Assembly: GCA_944472155.2 (NCBI GenBank)
Contig: OX235279.1
Coordinates: forward strand, 118,164,110 to 118,228,109
Origin: Trichobilharzia szidati
Taxonomy: Eukaryota > Platyhelminthes > Trematoda > Strigeidida > Schistosomatidae
Length of the DNA: 64,000 bases
Direction: 5' to 3'
Shown here: piece by piece, positions 10,851 to 22,324 of the stretch
Layout of the letters: the number at the start of each line of letters is the position of its first letter
How positions within the stretch are numbered: the stretch's first letter is position 1
Position numbers and translations under genes: made by a program
Notes under the pieces: model-generated
Databases searched by the model: none
The model's input: only the letters and a program-made list of their open reading frames with translations
Told to the model about the DNA's origin: nothing

Positions 10851-11794
10851 GGCATATTAGAAATAAACCAAAATCGCTTCTTGGCTCATCGCCATGTAAA
10901 CAGTCTATTTGATAATGTCACTGGATATTAACAGATCAATGAAGTAGCTATCAACCCTAGGTTACTACATTTACTTGTACTACATACTTGGCGTTTAACA
11001 GTATACAGACTCGCAACTGGCTACATAAGGCGACTTTAGCGTATCGAGCAGTAAAGAATAATTATTGAACTTTCTAAATACTACTTAGTTTTTACAATGT
11101 GCTATTGTATTGAAACAGACGCGAAATCTTCCGAATGACTAAAGTAATAGACTAAAGTAATACCATAGTAAATCTCCATCCCACTAACTATGCTTAACAT
11201 GCATTAATCCGAATTCACTTATTACAAAAGCACATAGTATAGCGACGCACTGAAAAAGTCTAGAGGAAGTAGAATTGAAGAGTATATTAAACATTTCATT
11301 AATTTACAAAGAAAATTCTGATGAAGGGTATTAGCGTCAGTTTGACGGATTGAAATTCTTGCTGATTTCACATTCGACAACCTCCGTATACCTGAAAAAA
11401 ATAAAGCACATGTAAGGAATAGCACAACATGAAGTCATAAAAGATGATTCTATATATTAGCTTACACTATGAATACAATGATTCTGTCAATATCAAGTAA
11501 AATTCCCATGCAAATAAAAGTATTCACAGTTCATAGATGGTTTTATATTGACTCCGTATGCATAAATAGACCTCATATGTTTTCCAGTATTAGAGTTTTA
11601 TACGCGAATTCCAAGACAATATCTGAAACATCCATATTGTTGAGGCATCTTTATCTTATTAAGATTACTTATAGATCAACTTCACACTAAATAGAGTTGT
11701 TTTATTGCATATTCCCGCTATGACGCTTGTTGCTATGTTGCTGTGGTTTTCAAGTGGCCTTGGCTTTGGGGGAAGATTTAATAGATGTTATATT
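10435..11794 (-). repeat. Palindrome A, right arm
   Basis: Inverted partner of 8192-9551. Its outer end stops about eight bases before the left terminal repeat of the Mutator-like element. The last 80 bases (11714-11794) also occur, somewhat diverged, at 36586-36666 beside the second Mutator-like copy, so the direct duplication reaches into this arm. Confidence 0.9.
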
Positions 11795-11801
11795 ACGATT
11801 T

Positions 11802-14800
11802 TGCAATGGATAGAGGCACACACTTATTGTCGTTATGTGTTATCGTGATGTTGTGTTTGGGTTGTTCTACGTTGTTTTCAGGTGTTTTTTCAACTGAAAT
11901 ACGTTATACATACCATATTTTAGCGAAAAGTCTTAGAAAAATGAAGGAAAGTAGACGTTTCTCAACAGTTTGAGTGAACACGTATTTTCATCGAATGTCG
12001 TTGTTTCTTTGCATGTGGAATGTTAAAATTCCTTGTAAATTGTTGATTACGGTAATGAAAACGAAATAAATTAGGTAAATGAGGTGTATTTTGCGAAATT
12101 CCGAAGTGGTGCTTTGAATCTCTGAGTTCTGAAAATGTGGTTACAATCAGAAGAGTTTACAGGTATAAGGGAATGTTACTTGATTTATTCGTAACATAAC
12201 ACTGAAGAAACAAAGTTTTTACTGAGATGTCCTTTGCTTTTTAGCAATTTTGTATTGGTAAGTATTTGCTAACAGAATTGTCAGTGTTGTTGGTTTTCAG
12301 GTTACAATTGTGATGGTTCACTTGATTTGAGAGCTTTGATGAAGTGATTTTGAAGAATTTTCGTGTTAACGTTGGAATCTTTGTGATGTTATAAAATTCT
12401 TTCTCAAAATAAATATTTCTTAAAAGTTTTAACAGTATTCTTGCACGACCACTTTTTTTGCTTGTCTAAGGAATAGTGATGTAGCTATTTTTCGAATTTG
12501 TAATTAATTTGAAGGAATAGTAATTTGCACAGTGGAAGAAAACTAGGATAATTATGTTAAATAGGATATACCTATAATACGTTATTTTCGATGTACGTAG
12601 CCGTCCTACATTTGTTATTGTGCATATGCAGTGATCTCATAAGAAACATAAGCTAAACGTATAATTTTCCGGTAGCGCTGATGAAAGCTAATCTTTCACG
12701 CAGTCGGACTCAGGAAACAGTTGATCTTTGCGCGCATATAAGGAGTAATAACGGCTAACCACTTTGATTGTGCTTTATAAAAGGGTAACTGTATTACGTT
12801 ATTACAATACAAACACATGTTTTGCGCGATTCTCTTTTTAACACTAGTGGCTACTTATACTATACGCAATCGGATAAAATGCAAGTGATATGTTGCACGC
12901 ACCTAAGGACTAATAACGGCTCACGAGTTTGACAGCATTTTACGAGAGGATTATTACGTCACCTAGAATCCTCTTTAAGAATAATGCACCTTCGACGTGA
13001 TAAAGGAAAGAAATACACTGAGTCAATAGGAATGTACTGTAAATTGAGAATATGTATATTAAAAAGGTGTAGTACAAAAATAGTTCAAGTAAAAAAAGGT
13101 CATTAATTATCTGCATCATAGGCTTCTGGAACGCGCTCCACTGTTTCCATGCAAACATGAAAGTTGTACTCCCGCGACCACCTTCGGCTGTATTGCAGTA
13201 AATCTAATGGTATATGCATTTAAACTGCTTGAATTAAACTTACCTCCAGTGAACAATCCCACAATGTAGGTATACAGGATGTGGGAACAAGGCAGGTGAT
13301 AATCATGGAATTGATGACACGTACACACTCCCCTGGAAATGTCCACAAGGTTGAAGGCAACTCCATCATAGCATTTAATTATGTCGCTGCTTACTACAGT
13401 GTGATGAATGCGTTCAAACCTTCGGTAACTGTTGAATACTAATTTCCCGGCATAAGGTGTCAATTTATCTAAGTGCATTTGAATCACTTCCGGAACCTAC
13501 AAAGCATCTAATAATGAAGTGTTACTTACATCATATTGAAAAAATGTCTGTAAATTAAACATTGTATTGTACTGCCTTAGACGCCAATACTTTTTCGCCC
13601 TGTTATTAACTTTCCACATGGTTAGCACTAGTGGGTCGTTTCGCCGAAGGTGCAACTTTAAGTGCTTATGAGCACTCTCAACCCTGTTGTTCGTTCCGTT
13701 ATCCAACGTCAACTGTTTCCTCCTGAAGTATCTAGCCCACATTCTCCTATTATTCATCCATTGTCCATTTAAATATTGGTATGCTTGAGGGAATTTATCC
13801 TGAAGTAATCTGTAATAATAGTCAAATCTTCAGAATTAACAAATTCGTGACTCAGACGTCACTTACCTTTCTCTGAAACGCGTTGAAAGCATTCTTCGTA
13901 GTGCGAACCGTATGCCACTATTCCAAAACTACACGGTAATGATGAATTATAGGCACATACCTTTCGACCGAATGCTTGCAGCACATGAAATGAGCAAAGG
14001 ACTATCCTGGAATGCGGAAACACTTGTTGCACCGAAGATATTTCCGCCTGACAATTATCCATTACAAACATCTTCGTTGTATCGGTACATCCCATAATGG
14101 ATTTAAACATCCGCAGGACAAACGTTACATCGAACACTGTCTCCCTCTTACAAAAAGCAAACATAACACAAGCACCATTTCCACACCCATCTGTGGCGAC
14201 TAACGGAAAAGGACTGAAACTTCAGACAGTAAACCAGTATCAGTAACTTACCCAAGCTTATTCGTTTTGTACGTCGAATCAATGCAAATTACTTCTGGAA
14301 AACTCTGAAAAAAACTTAATTTGTTGCTGCAGGCTGAAACATATGACATCAATCTCTCCATTTGCAGTCTTTGTACGAATTTGTCCTGTTGATGCTAACA
14401 GCTGCAGAACTTCATCCATACTTTTCATACCTAGAATGACGTTAACCAATTATTTCGTAATATGTAGACCTCCAAACACTTCTTCTCTCAATTTTACAAC
14501 ATCTTTTCGCGTTAGATATTTTCTGAATTTCGAGAAAACTGCATCCCTCAGTTCAGCAGTTGATATCATATATTTAACCATGCAATTCACTTCAGTCTTC
14601 TCCTCCTCCGTTAAGCAACGTCTGCTGTAGTCCAGCATCATAAATTCTTTTGTACAAGGATGATTATGTACACCCTTCATATCACCTACTTCCAGGCGTC
14701 TATTAACTGAATTAACACAGAAACTCGATGTACAACCCATACACTTAGAACTTATAAAACACACACTAAAAACTCACATATACACTTACGGTGTTCCAGG

Positions 14801-15185
14801 CCTAACTCCTTCAGACCGACTTCGCCGTATTTGACCGAAGGTACACACAACAACTTACACGTTTGTAACGAAGAATACGATTAATGCTATCTACACAACT
14901 GCTTCTCAAACATAATGAGTATGCGCAAGATTTTGAATTCTTTAAAGGCAGTCTCAAATGCATCCCATGTGTCAGAATAGTTACACTTCAATATGCGGTT
15001 AAATATATCAACCACTTCGTCAGTCATCAACCAAAACACAACTTTAACGCCTTTTTCAGCAGTTTACACTACTTACGTATTGCCGCCACGTACACGCCAA
15101 CTTGAAACCACCAACCACAACACGCAAAAGTGACCTTGAAGTGCTCAGCCTCTCCATAAGGTCGTGTGTGCCGCTATCCATTGCC
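11802..15185 (-). mobile_element. Mutator-like DNA transposon, copy 1
   Basis: The ends are a 22-base imperfect inverted repeat: 11802-11823 reads tGCAATGGATAGAGGCACAC and 15164-15185 is its reverse complement with one further mismatch (GATAGCGGCAC). The transposase runs on the minus strand between them. No 9-base target duplication is visible, so one end may be rearranged. Mutator-like elements called Curupira are known from schistosomes and this probably belongs with them (inference from domain content and short introns). A near-identical copy is at 36674-40058. Confidence 0.8.
12950..15075 (-). CDS. MULE transposase, multi-exon, probably damaged, copy 1
   Basis: Minus-strand exons join into a Mutator-like transposase. 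A 5' exon (about 15050-14890) contains DEVVDIFNRIL. The next (about 14755-14475) has a FAR1/FLYWCH-like zinc cluster, KCMGC to GVHNHPC. Then comes a helix-rich part with MDEVLQLLASTGQIRT; 14252-14304 with the first catalytic Asp in ICIDSTYKTNKLG (codon 14278-14280); and 13867-14219 with the second Asp in FVMDNCQ (14057-14059). Exon 13530-13809 carries NNRVESAHKHLK, and the last main exon from 13496 carries a SWIM zinc finger CTCHQFH...LPCSH at 13281-13325. Introns with GT..AG ends are tiny, for example 13497-13529 (33 bases) and 14220-14251. A run of seven T before the first catalytic exon appears to be one base too long for the frame, in both copies, so activity is doubtful. Confidence 0.75.
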
Positions 15186-16427
15186 AGTTCAGTCACCTAT
15201 ATATATATATGCCAGAAAACGTAATGGAATAATGTCAGTAAGCACAATTTACATAAGTAAAAACAATATACACGACATAATCCTAGGCAACATCATTGTG
15301 TGAATTAGGCGAAAGTGTGCGTAAAAACTAAAGTTTTCGTCACAAGTGGGAGATAACGTAGGCTATTCACAAAAGTAGAAAACCAGCTTGCAAAGCGTTA
15401 GTTTACCGTGTGGAGTACGTAACAATATGATTGTACACTCCTATGTCAGATGTTGAAATCGGAGGCATTGTACATGACTTTTGATTAAAACAATTCATTT
15501 TGGAATACAGATAACCTCCGAGTACAATCTAAAATACAGTGTGCTGTTCATCGTCCCGTCTTCTCGCTTGTTTATACTGTCTACTTGCTCCACTCACAAC
15601 CGTGTTGTATACTTTGAATTTTTGCAGGAACCTCTTATCCTCGTCCGAAGACAATTATACAACCGGTACATAGCTTTTACCAGTAGACACGATTCCAGTA
15701 GTGAACGCTTCTGTGGATTATACCAATAATTTGTGACCGTGGACTTTAACTGAATATTCAAGTAACCGTTAAATGAGTATAGCAGTATATTTTATAATAT
15801 ACTGTTACACTATCATCTCATTAACTTGGATATTTATTCGCATACTTGTTATGTTATTGAGCTCGCTAGACATTCCCCTACAACTGACAATAATGTTCGC
15901 AGCAATATCATCTGCAAGCAGCTAAACACAGCAGTTAGTGTCCAGTTGAACATATAAAGAAGCATTGATAAATCACCATAACCAGCAACCGGTGAATTTT
16001 TGAATTCATTTCGTCTAGGAACCAGAATGATTGCGAACTAATCCATACGAAATGATAAAATGATGCGTGCAGGAGCGGAATATTACCATTCAATGACCCA
16101 GCGAGGTTGAAAGTACGACTGTCAGCATATTTCACTACTTCTTAGACATTCAGGTTTATTGGTGTTGCACAGGTAGTTATATGGATTTGTCAACATGATG
16201 AGCTGTGAATAAATATCCAGATGTGTACTACAGCTTGTTCGCCGTGCGGATTTAGTTAATTCCATCTCGTGTGGCGTTTAATTTCTCTATAATTTTGAGA
16301 TATTCTGCAGGCAATCTCTGTGATCATGAGAAGTATACATATGCTTTGAATGCATTATTTCGTGGACTTCTACCACCATTGAGTATAAACTCGATATTGG
16401 GAAGGTTTAAGAATTCGAGTTGTACCA
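15186..16427. other. Unnamed single-copy-like stretch of the direct repeat
   Basis: This stretch lies between the Mutator-like element and the large palindrome and recurs at 40059-41300. Short open frames exist, such as 15481-15729 on the plus strand with an acceptor-like tttttgcag before EPLILVRRQLYNRY. None has a recognisable domain. It contains a short TATATA run at 15199-15210. Confidence 0.5.
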
Positions 16428-17532
16428 ACGGGAATCGTGGATTTGCATAATTCCTCGTCACTATGGTTAAAATACCACTGCATTCTTTTCGGATAGTAGA
16501 CTAGTAGGAATAATGTCCAAGACACTCATATCTTTCCATGTAATACTGTGTCAAGTTTTGCGTTTTTTTCTCACACTTCGTTAGTCGCGATATCCAAGCT
16601 TTGGCTGGTAGAATGAGTTATGTAAGTTGTTCGGCAAACGCATCGTGGTTTAGCCACATTCATGGACAAAAGGGTGAGGAAAGGTGGGAGAAGTAAAACA
16701 CCATATTCCTGTAGTCTTGTGTGACATATAGTTTTATAAAACTGTGTAAGTGTCAGCTCCAAAGTGTTAGGAATGCTAAGGTCTACCGCTAATGACGTCT
16801 ACCTGGGTATAGTTGAAGATGAGTCATCCACGGGTTTGTTTAAGTCAGCATCTCCATTACAACTCATGCAGTGCATATGTTGCGCCTTCCAAGGTCGCTA
16901 TGTGTTAACGCGCCTGCTGACTGCACTCCTCCGTTCATTAGTTTCCCGTTGAAATATACAAGTGCTTTTGACATTCTGCACGTCCTTATGCGTTTAGGCC
17001 AATTTCTTTCACTCGGGAATTTTCGCATATACATGACAACCATTAAAACAACTTTCAAAGACCTTTGCCCAAGCTTACAATATTTCCAGACTAATTCTCA
17101 ATTATGCGTCAATAATGCGATCCAATGCTTAGTGAATGTTTTGTCTGCCAAGAAGAAACCTAATATGTGTTGAAAAAGTAATTCAGCGAAACATTACAGA
17201 GTGACTGCATTCTTGTTGGAATATCAAATCATTTCAGAATTTTCTCACTATAGAAAAAAGAGTTGGTGTATAATTTGTGAGTTTTGCTGTGTCATATGAT
17301 CAAATGGCTATCCAGGATGGGATCAACTCAGATGAAGTCAGTGAAATAAAGTGAAGGAAGGCCAGTTATCGAGGAGTTCGAACAGAGGAAAGTTTGAGCT
17401 GATCACTTGAAAGAACTCTCGAATTAACCCCCACCTACAACTCGTACAGAAGAACCAACAGAAGACACAGGACTACCAGTGAACACCGAATCTCCGCCAA
17501 AGCCAGAAGTCTTAAATGGCACGCAGTAGCTA

Positions 17533-17555
17533 ACACACACACACACACACACACA
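17533..17555. repeat. (CA)n microsatellite and its five counterparts
   Basis: A CA run occurs in P1 left, and its inverted or direct counterparts lie at about 21567-21582, 30900-30920, 34978-35000, 42408-42428 and 46466-46492. Run length differs in almost every arm, so these tracts record slippage since the arms were last homogenised. Confidence 0.85.
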
Positions 17556-17744
17556 GTGCACACAGAGGAAAGTAACGGAATCAGATAGAATGCCGCCAGA
17601 GGCAAAGAATACGGACAAGGTAGCTCATCTCAGTGGACCTAATCACGCCATGAGCTGCGCATGAGCTGTGGGAGCAAGAGGAGGTAGGCGCCTGGCTATT
17701 GTAAGGAAGACTACGTTGTGAAACTGTCAAAGAACGGTGATTCT

Positions 17745-17802
17745 CATTATTATTATTATTATTATCATTATAATTATTATTATTTATTATTATTATTATT
17801 AG
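17745..17802. repeat. ATT/ATA microsatellite and its counterparts
   Basis: Trinucleotide runs in each small-palindrome arm: here, then about 21349-21372 (much shortened), 31111-31175, 34722-34790, 42619-42670 and 46219-46276. They explain the few-base offset changes between otherwise collinear copies. Confidence 0.85.
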
Positions 17803-18420
17803 ATTACTATAAAGTCCTCGACCACGTTCATAAACATTATTCATCAGCTATGTGATATTGTTACCGCATCCCATATGATTCTCAACAAAAGCTCAGGGAA
17901 TTCTTCACGGGTGAAGATAGGAGTGAGACACAACTACCTGATATTGCCGACCATGTTCCTGAGTGTGGCGGACCGGATCGTTCTGCAGACTGTGAGGATT
18001 GGTAAGATAGCTATATACCCCACATTGCAACAAACCATACGACATCTAGATTTCACGGGTGATTTATCCTTTTATCACACGAATTCTGAATTATGCTGTT
18101 GAAGACCAACAAGTTAGCAGAAATGTGAAGTTAGACATCCCCAACTGTGACATGAATCATGTGAGGAGGAAACGAAAGATTGCAGGCGCTCAGGGGTCCA
18201 TTTGAACTGAATTGTGTAAAAGCGAGTAGAATGGAGAGATATGCAGCTGAAACCCTGTATACCACTCAGAACCCAAGGGAATACTAGTTATATTAATAGC
18301 CGCAAATGTCCTTTCCCCGTGTGTTTTGTGTTTTGCAAATGTAACCGACCGTACTCGATGTAAACTAATTAATCATTTTCCGAGATAATGCTTCTATCAT
18401 CATTGTCTTCTGTTTTTCAG

Positions 18421-18561
18421 GCTGTTGGTGCTTCCCGTCTTATGTTAGCTCAATCGGCCCAAACGAAGAGACGAAAGCCAACTCTCGTTGCACATACCGC
18501 TATAAGGAATCCCATCAACCGGAATACTAAGAAGAAACGTAGACGCCGAAAGCGATGCACT
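18421..18561 (+). CDS. Exon-like block, 47 codons, basic tail (P1 left)
   Basis: A polypyrimidine tract and tttttcag end at 18420, and GTAAGTGG begins at 18562, so 18421-18561 is a 141-base phase 0-0 exon candidate. It encodes AVGASRLMLAQSAQTKRRKP, then a middle with NPINRN, and ends KKKRRRRKRCT, a strong nuclear-localisation-like basic run. I do not recognise the protein. Six copies occur in the window, two in each small palindrome. Near identity of all copies means that frame preservation alone is not evidence of selection. Confidence 0.4.
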
Positions 18562-19082
18562 GTAAGTGGATTGATCACATTTCTGTTTCGTTTATAAATA
18601 TTTATTAGCTTTAAAACCATGTCAATGCTAGTGCATTCCATGCTCGATATATTGGTAAAGATTTCTAGCATCATTTTCCGTTCTTCGTGTGAAGTGTTTT
18701 ACATGTTGAAGCTCTAGATGGAATCATTCACTCTTGTACAGAAGCGCACTGAAGACGAGTGAAACTAACCGTGAAGCAACCTATCATTGCACAACCATCA
18801 GTCACTCACCTTCTGAATTAACTACTTGATTTCCTTCCTAGTCGATAAATGTAGTAGATGAAAAAAATCACTACCTTAATAGGCATAAGTTGTTGTGAAT
18901 ACTAATGTACTTCCAGTCGATTAGATAGACAAACTTGTAGAAAATCAACAAGACATTATTGTGCGGCTGTCATGCATTTCGTTGATATCTCCTGCAAACT
19001 TTCAGTTTATTCATGATGCAGTGCCTCATCACCTATATGTCTATGTGTGACAAAGCCACTTCTACACGATTAACCACTGACG

Positions 19083-19325
19083 ATGTTTGTGTTTGAACAG
19101 AACTATAAGTGTAGAAACATTTGCATGACACCAGTTACAATTTCAGCTACGACTTCTGTACTTCTGATAATTTGTAGTGCAAATAAGATGCTTTATCTTG
19201 TAGGACTGTTAGGAAGCATCTTGTGCGCGAAGTTTGATCGATTAAGAATGTTTAGTGAACACTTACACTTAGCCTTTAGCTCAGTCTTATCTCTCCTGCT
19301 AATTCTTAAATTATTGTCTGAATAA
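19083..19325 (+). other. Open frame of 80 codons in P1 left arm, unclear
   Basis: An ATG-to-stop frame predicts a hydrophobic peptide with two possible membrane stretches (ATTSVLLIICS and SSVLSLLLILKLL). The same frame occurs on all six small-palindrome arms. There is no homology I recognise and no splice or promoter support, so it may be chance. Confidence 0.2.
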
Positions 19326-19407
19326 CTTCGTATCAACTGATAATTATATGCTGCTCTTTAGAGCGATCGTCTCTAAATAAACTGATCTTTTGACTTTTGG
19401 CTATTAT

Positions 19408-19745
19408 CAGTATTCAAAAAATAGTAGACATTTCACTGATTAGATTAGTTGGTACCTAGTCGTATAAATTTATTTAAGATCCGTAGTGTGCCAAATGACA
19501 ACAATACACATTTGCTTTGACGCATCTTTGCTAGCTTGTGAATGTTGAAGTTACATTTAATGACACATTTCAGCAAGCCAAAGGGTTGGACATATGCGGA
19601 TTGCAGAGCGTCCCGTACTTATGGAATTAAAGTTTATTTTATGACAATAACTAAGATGATCTTTGTCTCGGTGGTGATGATGATGATGATAAATTGACAC
19701 AGTATATTTGTTTGCTCACTGACTGTGCTGTTGTTCTAGAAACTC
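19408..19745 (+). repeat. P1 spacer (loop)
   Basis: A 338-base unpaired loop runs from cagtattcaaaaaatagtag to a GAT repeat tract (gatgatgatgatgat near 19676-19690). The same loop is found in P2 and P3, always in the same orientation on the plus strand. It shows no gene. Confidence 0.9.
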
Positions 19746-22200
19746 ATAATAGCCAAAAGTCAAAAGATCAGTTTATTTAGAGACGATCGCTCTAAAGAGC
19801 AGCATATAATTATCAGTTGATACGAAGTTATTCAGACAATAATTTAAGAATTAGCAGGAGAGATAAGACTGAGCTAAAGGCTAAGTGTAAGTGTTCACTA
19901 AACATTCTTAATCGATCAAACTTCGCGCACAAGATGCTTCCTAACAGTCCTACAAGATAAAGCATCTTATTTGCACTACAAATTATCAGAAGTACAGAAG
20001 TCGTAGCTGAAATTGTAACTGGTGTCATGCAAATGTTTCTACACTTATAGTTCTGTTCAAACACAAACATCGTCAGTGGTTAATCGTGTAGAAGTGGCTT
20101 TGTCACACATAGACATATAGGTGATGAGGCACTGCATCATGAATAAACTGAAAGTTTGCAGGAGATATCAACGAAATGCATGACAGCCGCACAATAATGT
20201 CTTGTTGATTTTCTACAAGTTTGTCTATCTAATCGACTGGAAGTACATTAGTATTCACAACAACTTATGCCTATTAAGGTAGTGATTTTTTTCATCTACT
20301 ACATTTATCGACTAGGAAGGAAATCAAGTAGTTAATTCAGAAGGTGAGTGACTGATGGTTGTGCAATGATAGGTTGCTTCACGGTTAGTTTCACTCGTCT
20401 TCAGTGCGCTTCTGTACAAGAGTGAATGATTCCATCTAGAGCTTCAACATGTAAAACACTTCACACGAAGAACGGAAAATGATGCTAGAAATCTTTACCA
20501 ATATATCGAGCATGGAATGCACTAGCATTGACATGGTTTTAAAGCTAATAAATATTTATAAACGAAACAGAAATGTGATCAATCCACTTACAGTGCATCG
20601 CTTTCGGCGTCTACGTTTCTTCTTAGTATTCCGGTTGATGGGATTCCTTATAGCGGTATGTGCAACGAGAGTTGGCTTTCGTCTCTTCGTTTGGGCCGAT
20701 TGAGCTAACATAAGACGGGAAGCACCAACAGCCTGAAAAACAGAAAACAATGATGATAGAAGCATTATCTCGGAAAATGATTAATTAGTTTACATCGAGT
20801 ACGGTCGGTTACATTTGCAAAACACAAAACACACGGGGAAAGGACATTTGCGGCTATTAATATAACTAGTATTCCCTTGGGTTCTGAGTGGTATACAGGG
20901 TTTCAGCTGCATATCTCTCCATTCTACTCGCTTTTACACAATTCAGTTCAAATGGACCCCTGAGCGCCTGCAATCTTTCGTTTCCTCCTCACATGATTCA
21001 TGTCACAGTTGGGGATGTCTAACTTCACATTTCTGCTAACTTGTTGGTCTTCAACAGCATAATTCAGAATTCGTGTGATAAAAGGATAAATCACCCGTGA
21101 AATCTAGATGTCGTATGGTTTGTTGCAATGTGGGGTATATAGCTATCTTACCAATCCTCACAGTCTGCAGAACGATCCGGTCCGCCACACTCAGGAACAT
21201 GGTCGGCAATATCAGGTAGTTGTGTCTCACTCCTATCTTCACCCGTGAAGAATTCCCTGAGATTTTGTTGAGAATCATTTGGGATGCGGTAACAGTATCA
21301 CATAGCTGATGAATAATGTTTATGAACGTGGTCGAGGACTTTATAGTAATCTGATAATAATAATAATAATTATGTGAATCACCATTCTTTGACAGTTTCA
21401 CAACGTAGTCTTTCTCCCAATAGCCAGGCGCCTACCTCCCCTTGCTCCCACAGCTCATGCGCAGCTCATGGCGTGAATATGTCCACTGAGATGAGCTACT
21501 TTACCCGTATTCCTTGCTTCTGGCGGCGTTCTATCTGATTCCGTTACTTTCCTCTGTGTGCACGTGTGTGTGTGTGTGTGTTAGTTACTGCGTGGCATTT
21601 AAGACTTCTGGCTTTGGTGGAGATTCGGTGTTCACTGGTAGTTCTGTGTCTTCTGTTGGTTCTTCTGTACGAGTTGTAGGTGGGGGTTAATTCGAGAGTT
21701 CTTTCAAGTGATCAGCTCAAACTTTCCTCTGTTCGAACTCCTCGATAATTGGCCTTCCTTCACTTTATTTCACTGACTTCATCTGAGTTGATCCCATCCT
21801 GGATAGCCATTTGATCATATGACACAGCGAAACTCACAAATTCTACACCAACGCTTTTTTCTATAGTGAGGAAATTCTGAAATGATTTGATATTCCACCA
21901 AGAATGCAGTCACTCTGTAATGTTTCGCTGAATTACTTTTTCAACACATATTAGGTTTCTTCTTGGCAGACAAAACATTCACTAAGCATTGGATCGCATT
22001 ATTGACGCAAAATTGAGAATTAGTCTGGAATTATTGTAAGCTTGTTCAAAGGTCTTTGAAAGTTGTTTTAATGGTTGTCATATATATGCGGAAATTCCCG
22101 AGTGAAAGAAATTGGCAGAATGTCAAAAGCACTTGTATATTTCAACAGGAAACTAGTGAACGGAGGAGTGCAGTCAGCAGGCGCGTTAACACACAGCGAC
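19746..22200 (-). repeat. Small palindrome P1, right arm (most divergent arm)
   Basis: Inverted partner of 16894-19407. It carries more private changes than any other arm: a 25-base loss near 22113 (the CTAAACGCATAAGG segment present elsewhere), a much shorter ATT microsatellite (about 21350-21372), and substitutions such as gagattttgttg near 21259. It also holds the exon-like block on the minus strand at 20592-20732. Confidence 0.92.
20592..20732 (-). CDS. Exon-like block, 47 codons (P1 right)
   Basis: Minus-strand copy of the block at 18421-18561, again bounded by tttttcag and GTAAGTGG. The intronic base three positions into the preceding tract differs (cattgttttctg against cattgtcttctg in the left arm). 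Function unknown. Confidence 0.4.
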
Positions 22201-22324
22201 TCTGGGTGGCATACGCAATTGTTCCCAGTTCATTCGTTGGTTGCTGTTATTGCTACTGGCTCAGTTGCTTACTTAACATGTAGAAATCTGGAAAATCAAT
22301 GTATTTCACATTCGTGTTTACAGC

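Larger units (their letters stand above)
16894..19407 (+). repeat. Small palindrome P1, left arm
   Basis: The arm is the reverse complement of 19746-22200 (paired positions sum to 39153 over the inner 2 kb). It contains a (CA)n run at about 17534-17554, an ATT microsatellite at about 17745-17800, and the 141-base exon-like block 18421-18561. Outside the arm the sequence is gcgccttccaag on this side, while the other side of P1 is joined to the zinc-cluster segment. Confidence 0.93.

Noticed and set aside
13859..14203. Plus-strand frames 13912-14097 and 14012-14203
   Set aside because: Shadows of the minus-strand Mutator-like transposase exon with the second catalytic Asp.
17533..17555. Short regularly repeated CA tract considered as CRISPR-like or other array
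   Set aside because: It is a plain dinucleotide microsatellite; no repeat-spacer pattern exists anywhere in the window.
17581..17844. Asparagine-rich frame (NNNNYNDNNNNNN) on the minus strand
   Set aside because: It is the translation of the ATT/ATA microsatellite and has no domain or splice support.
19083..19325. Real 80-residue membrane protein conserved six times
   Set aside because: All six copies are recent duplicates, so preservation is not evidence; kept only as a low-confidence open frame.
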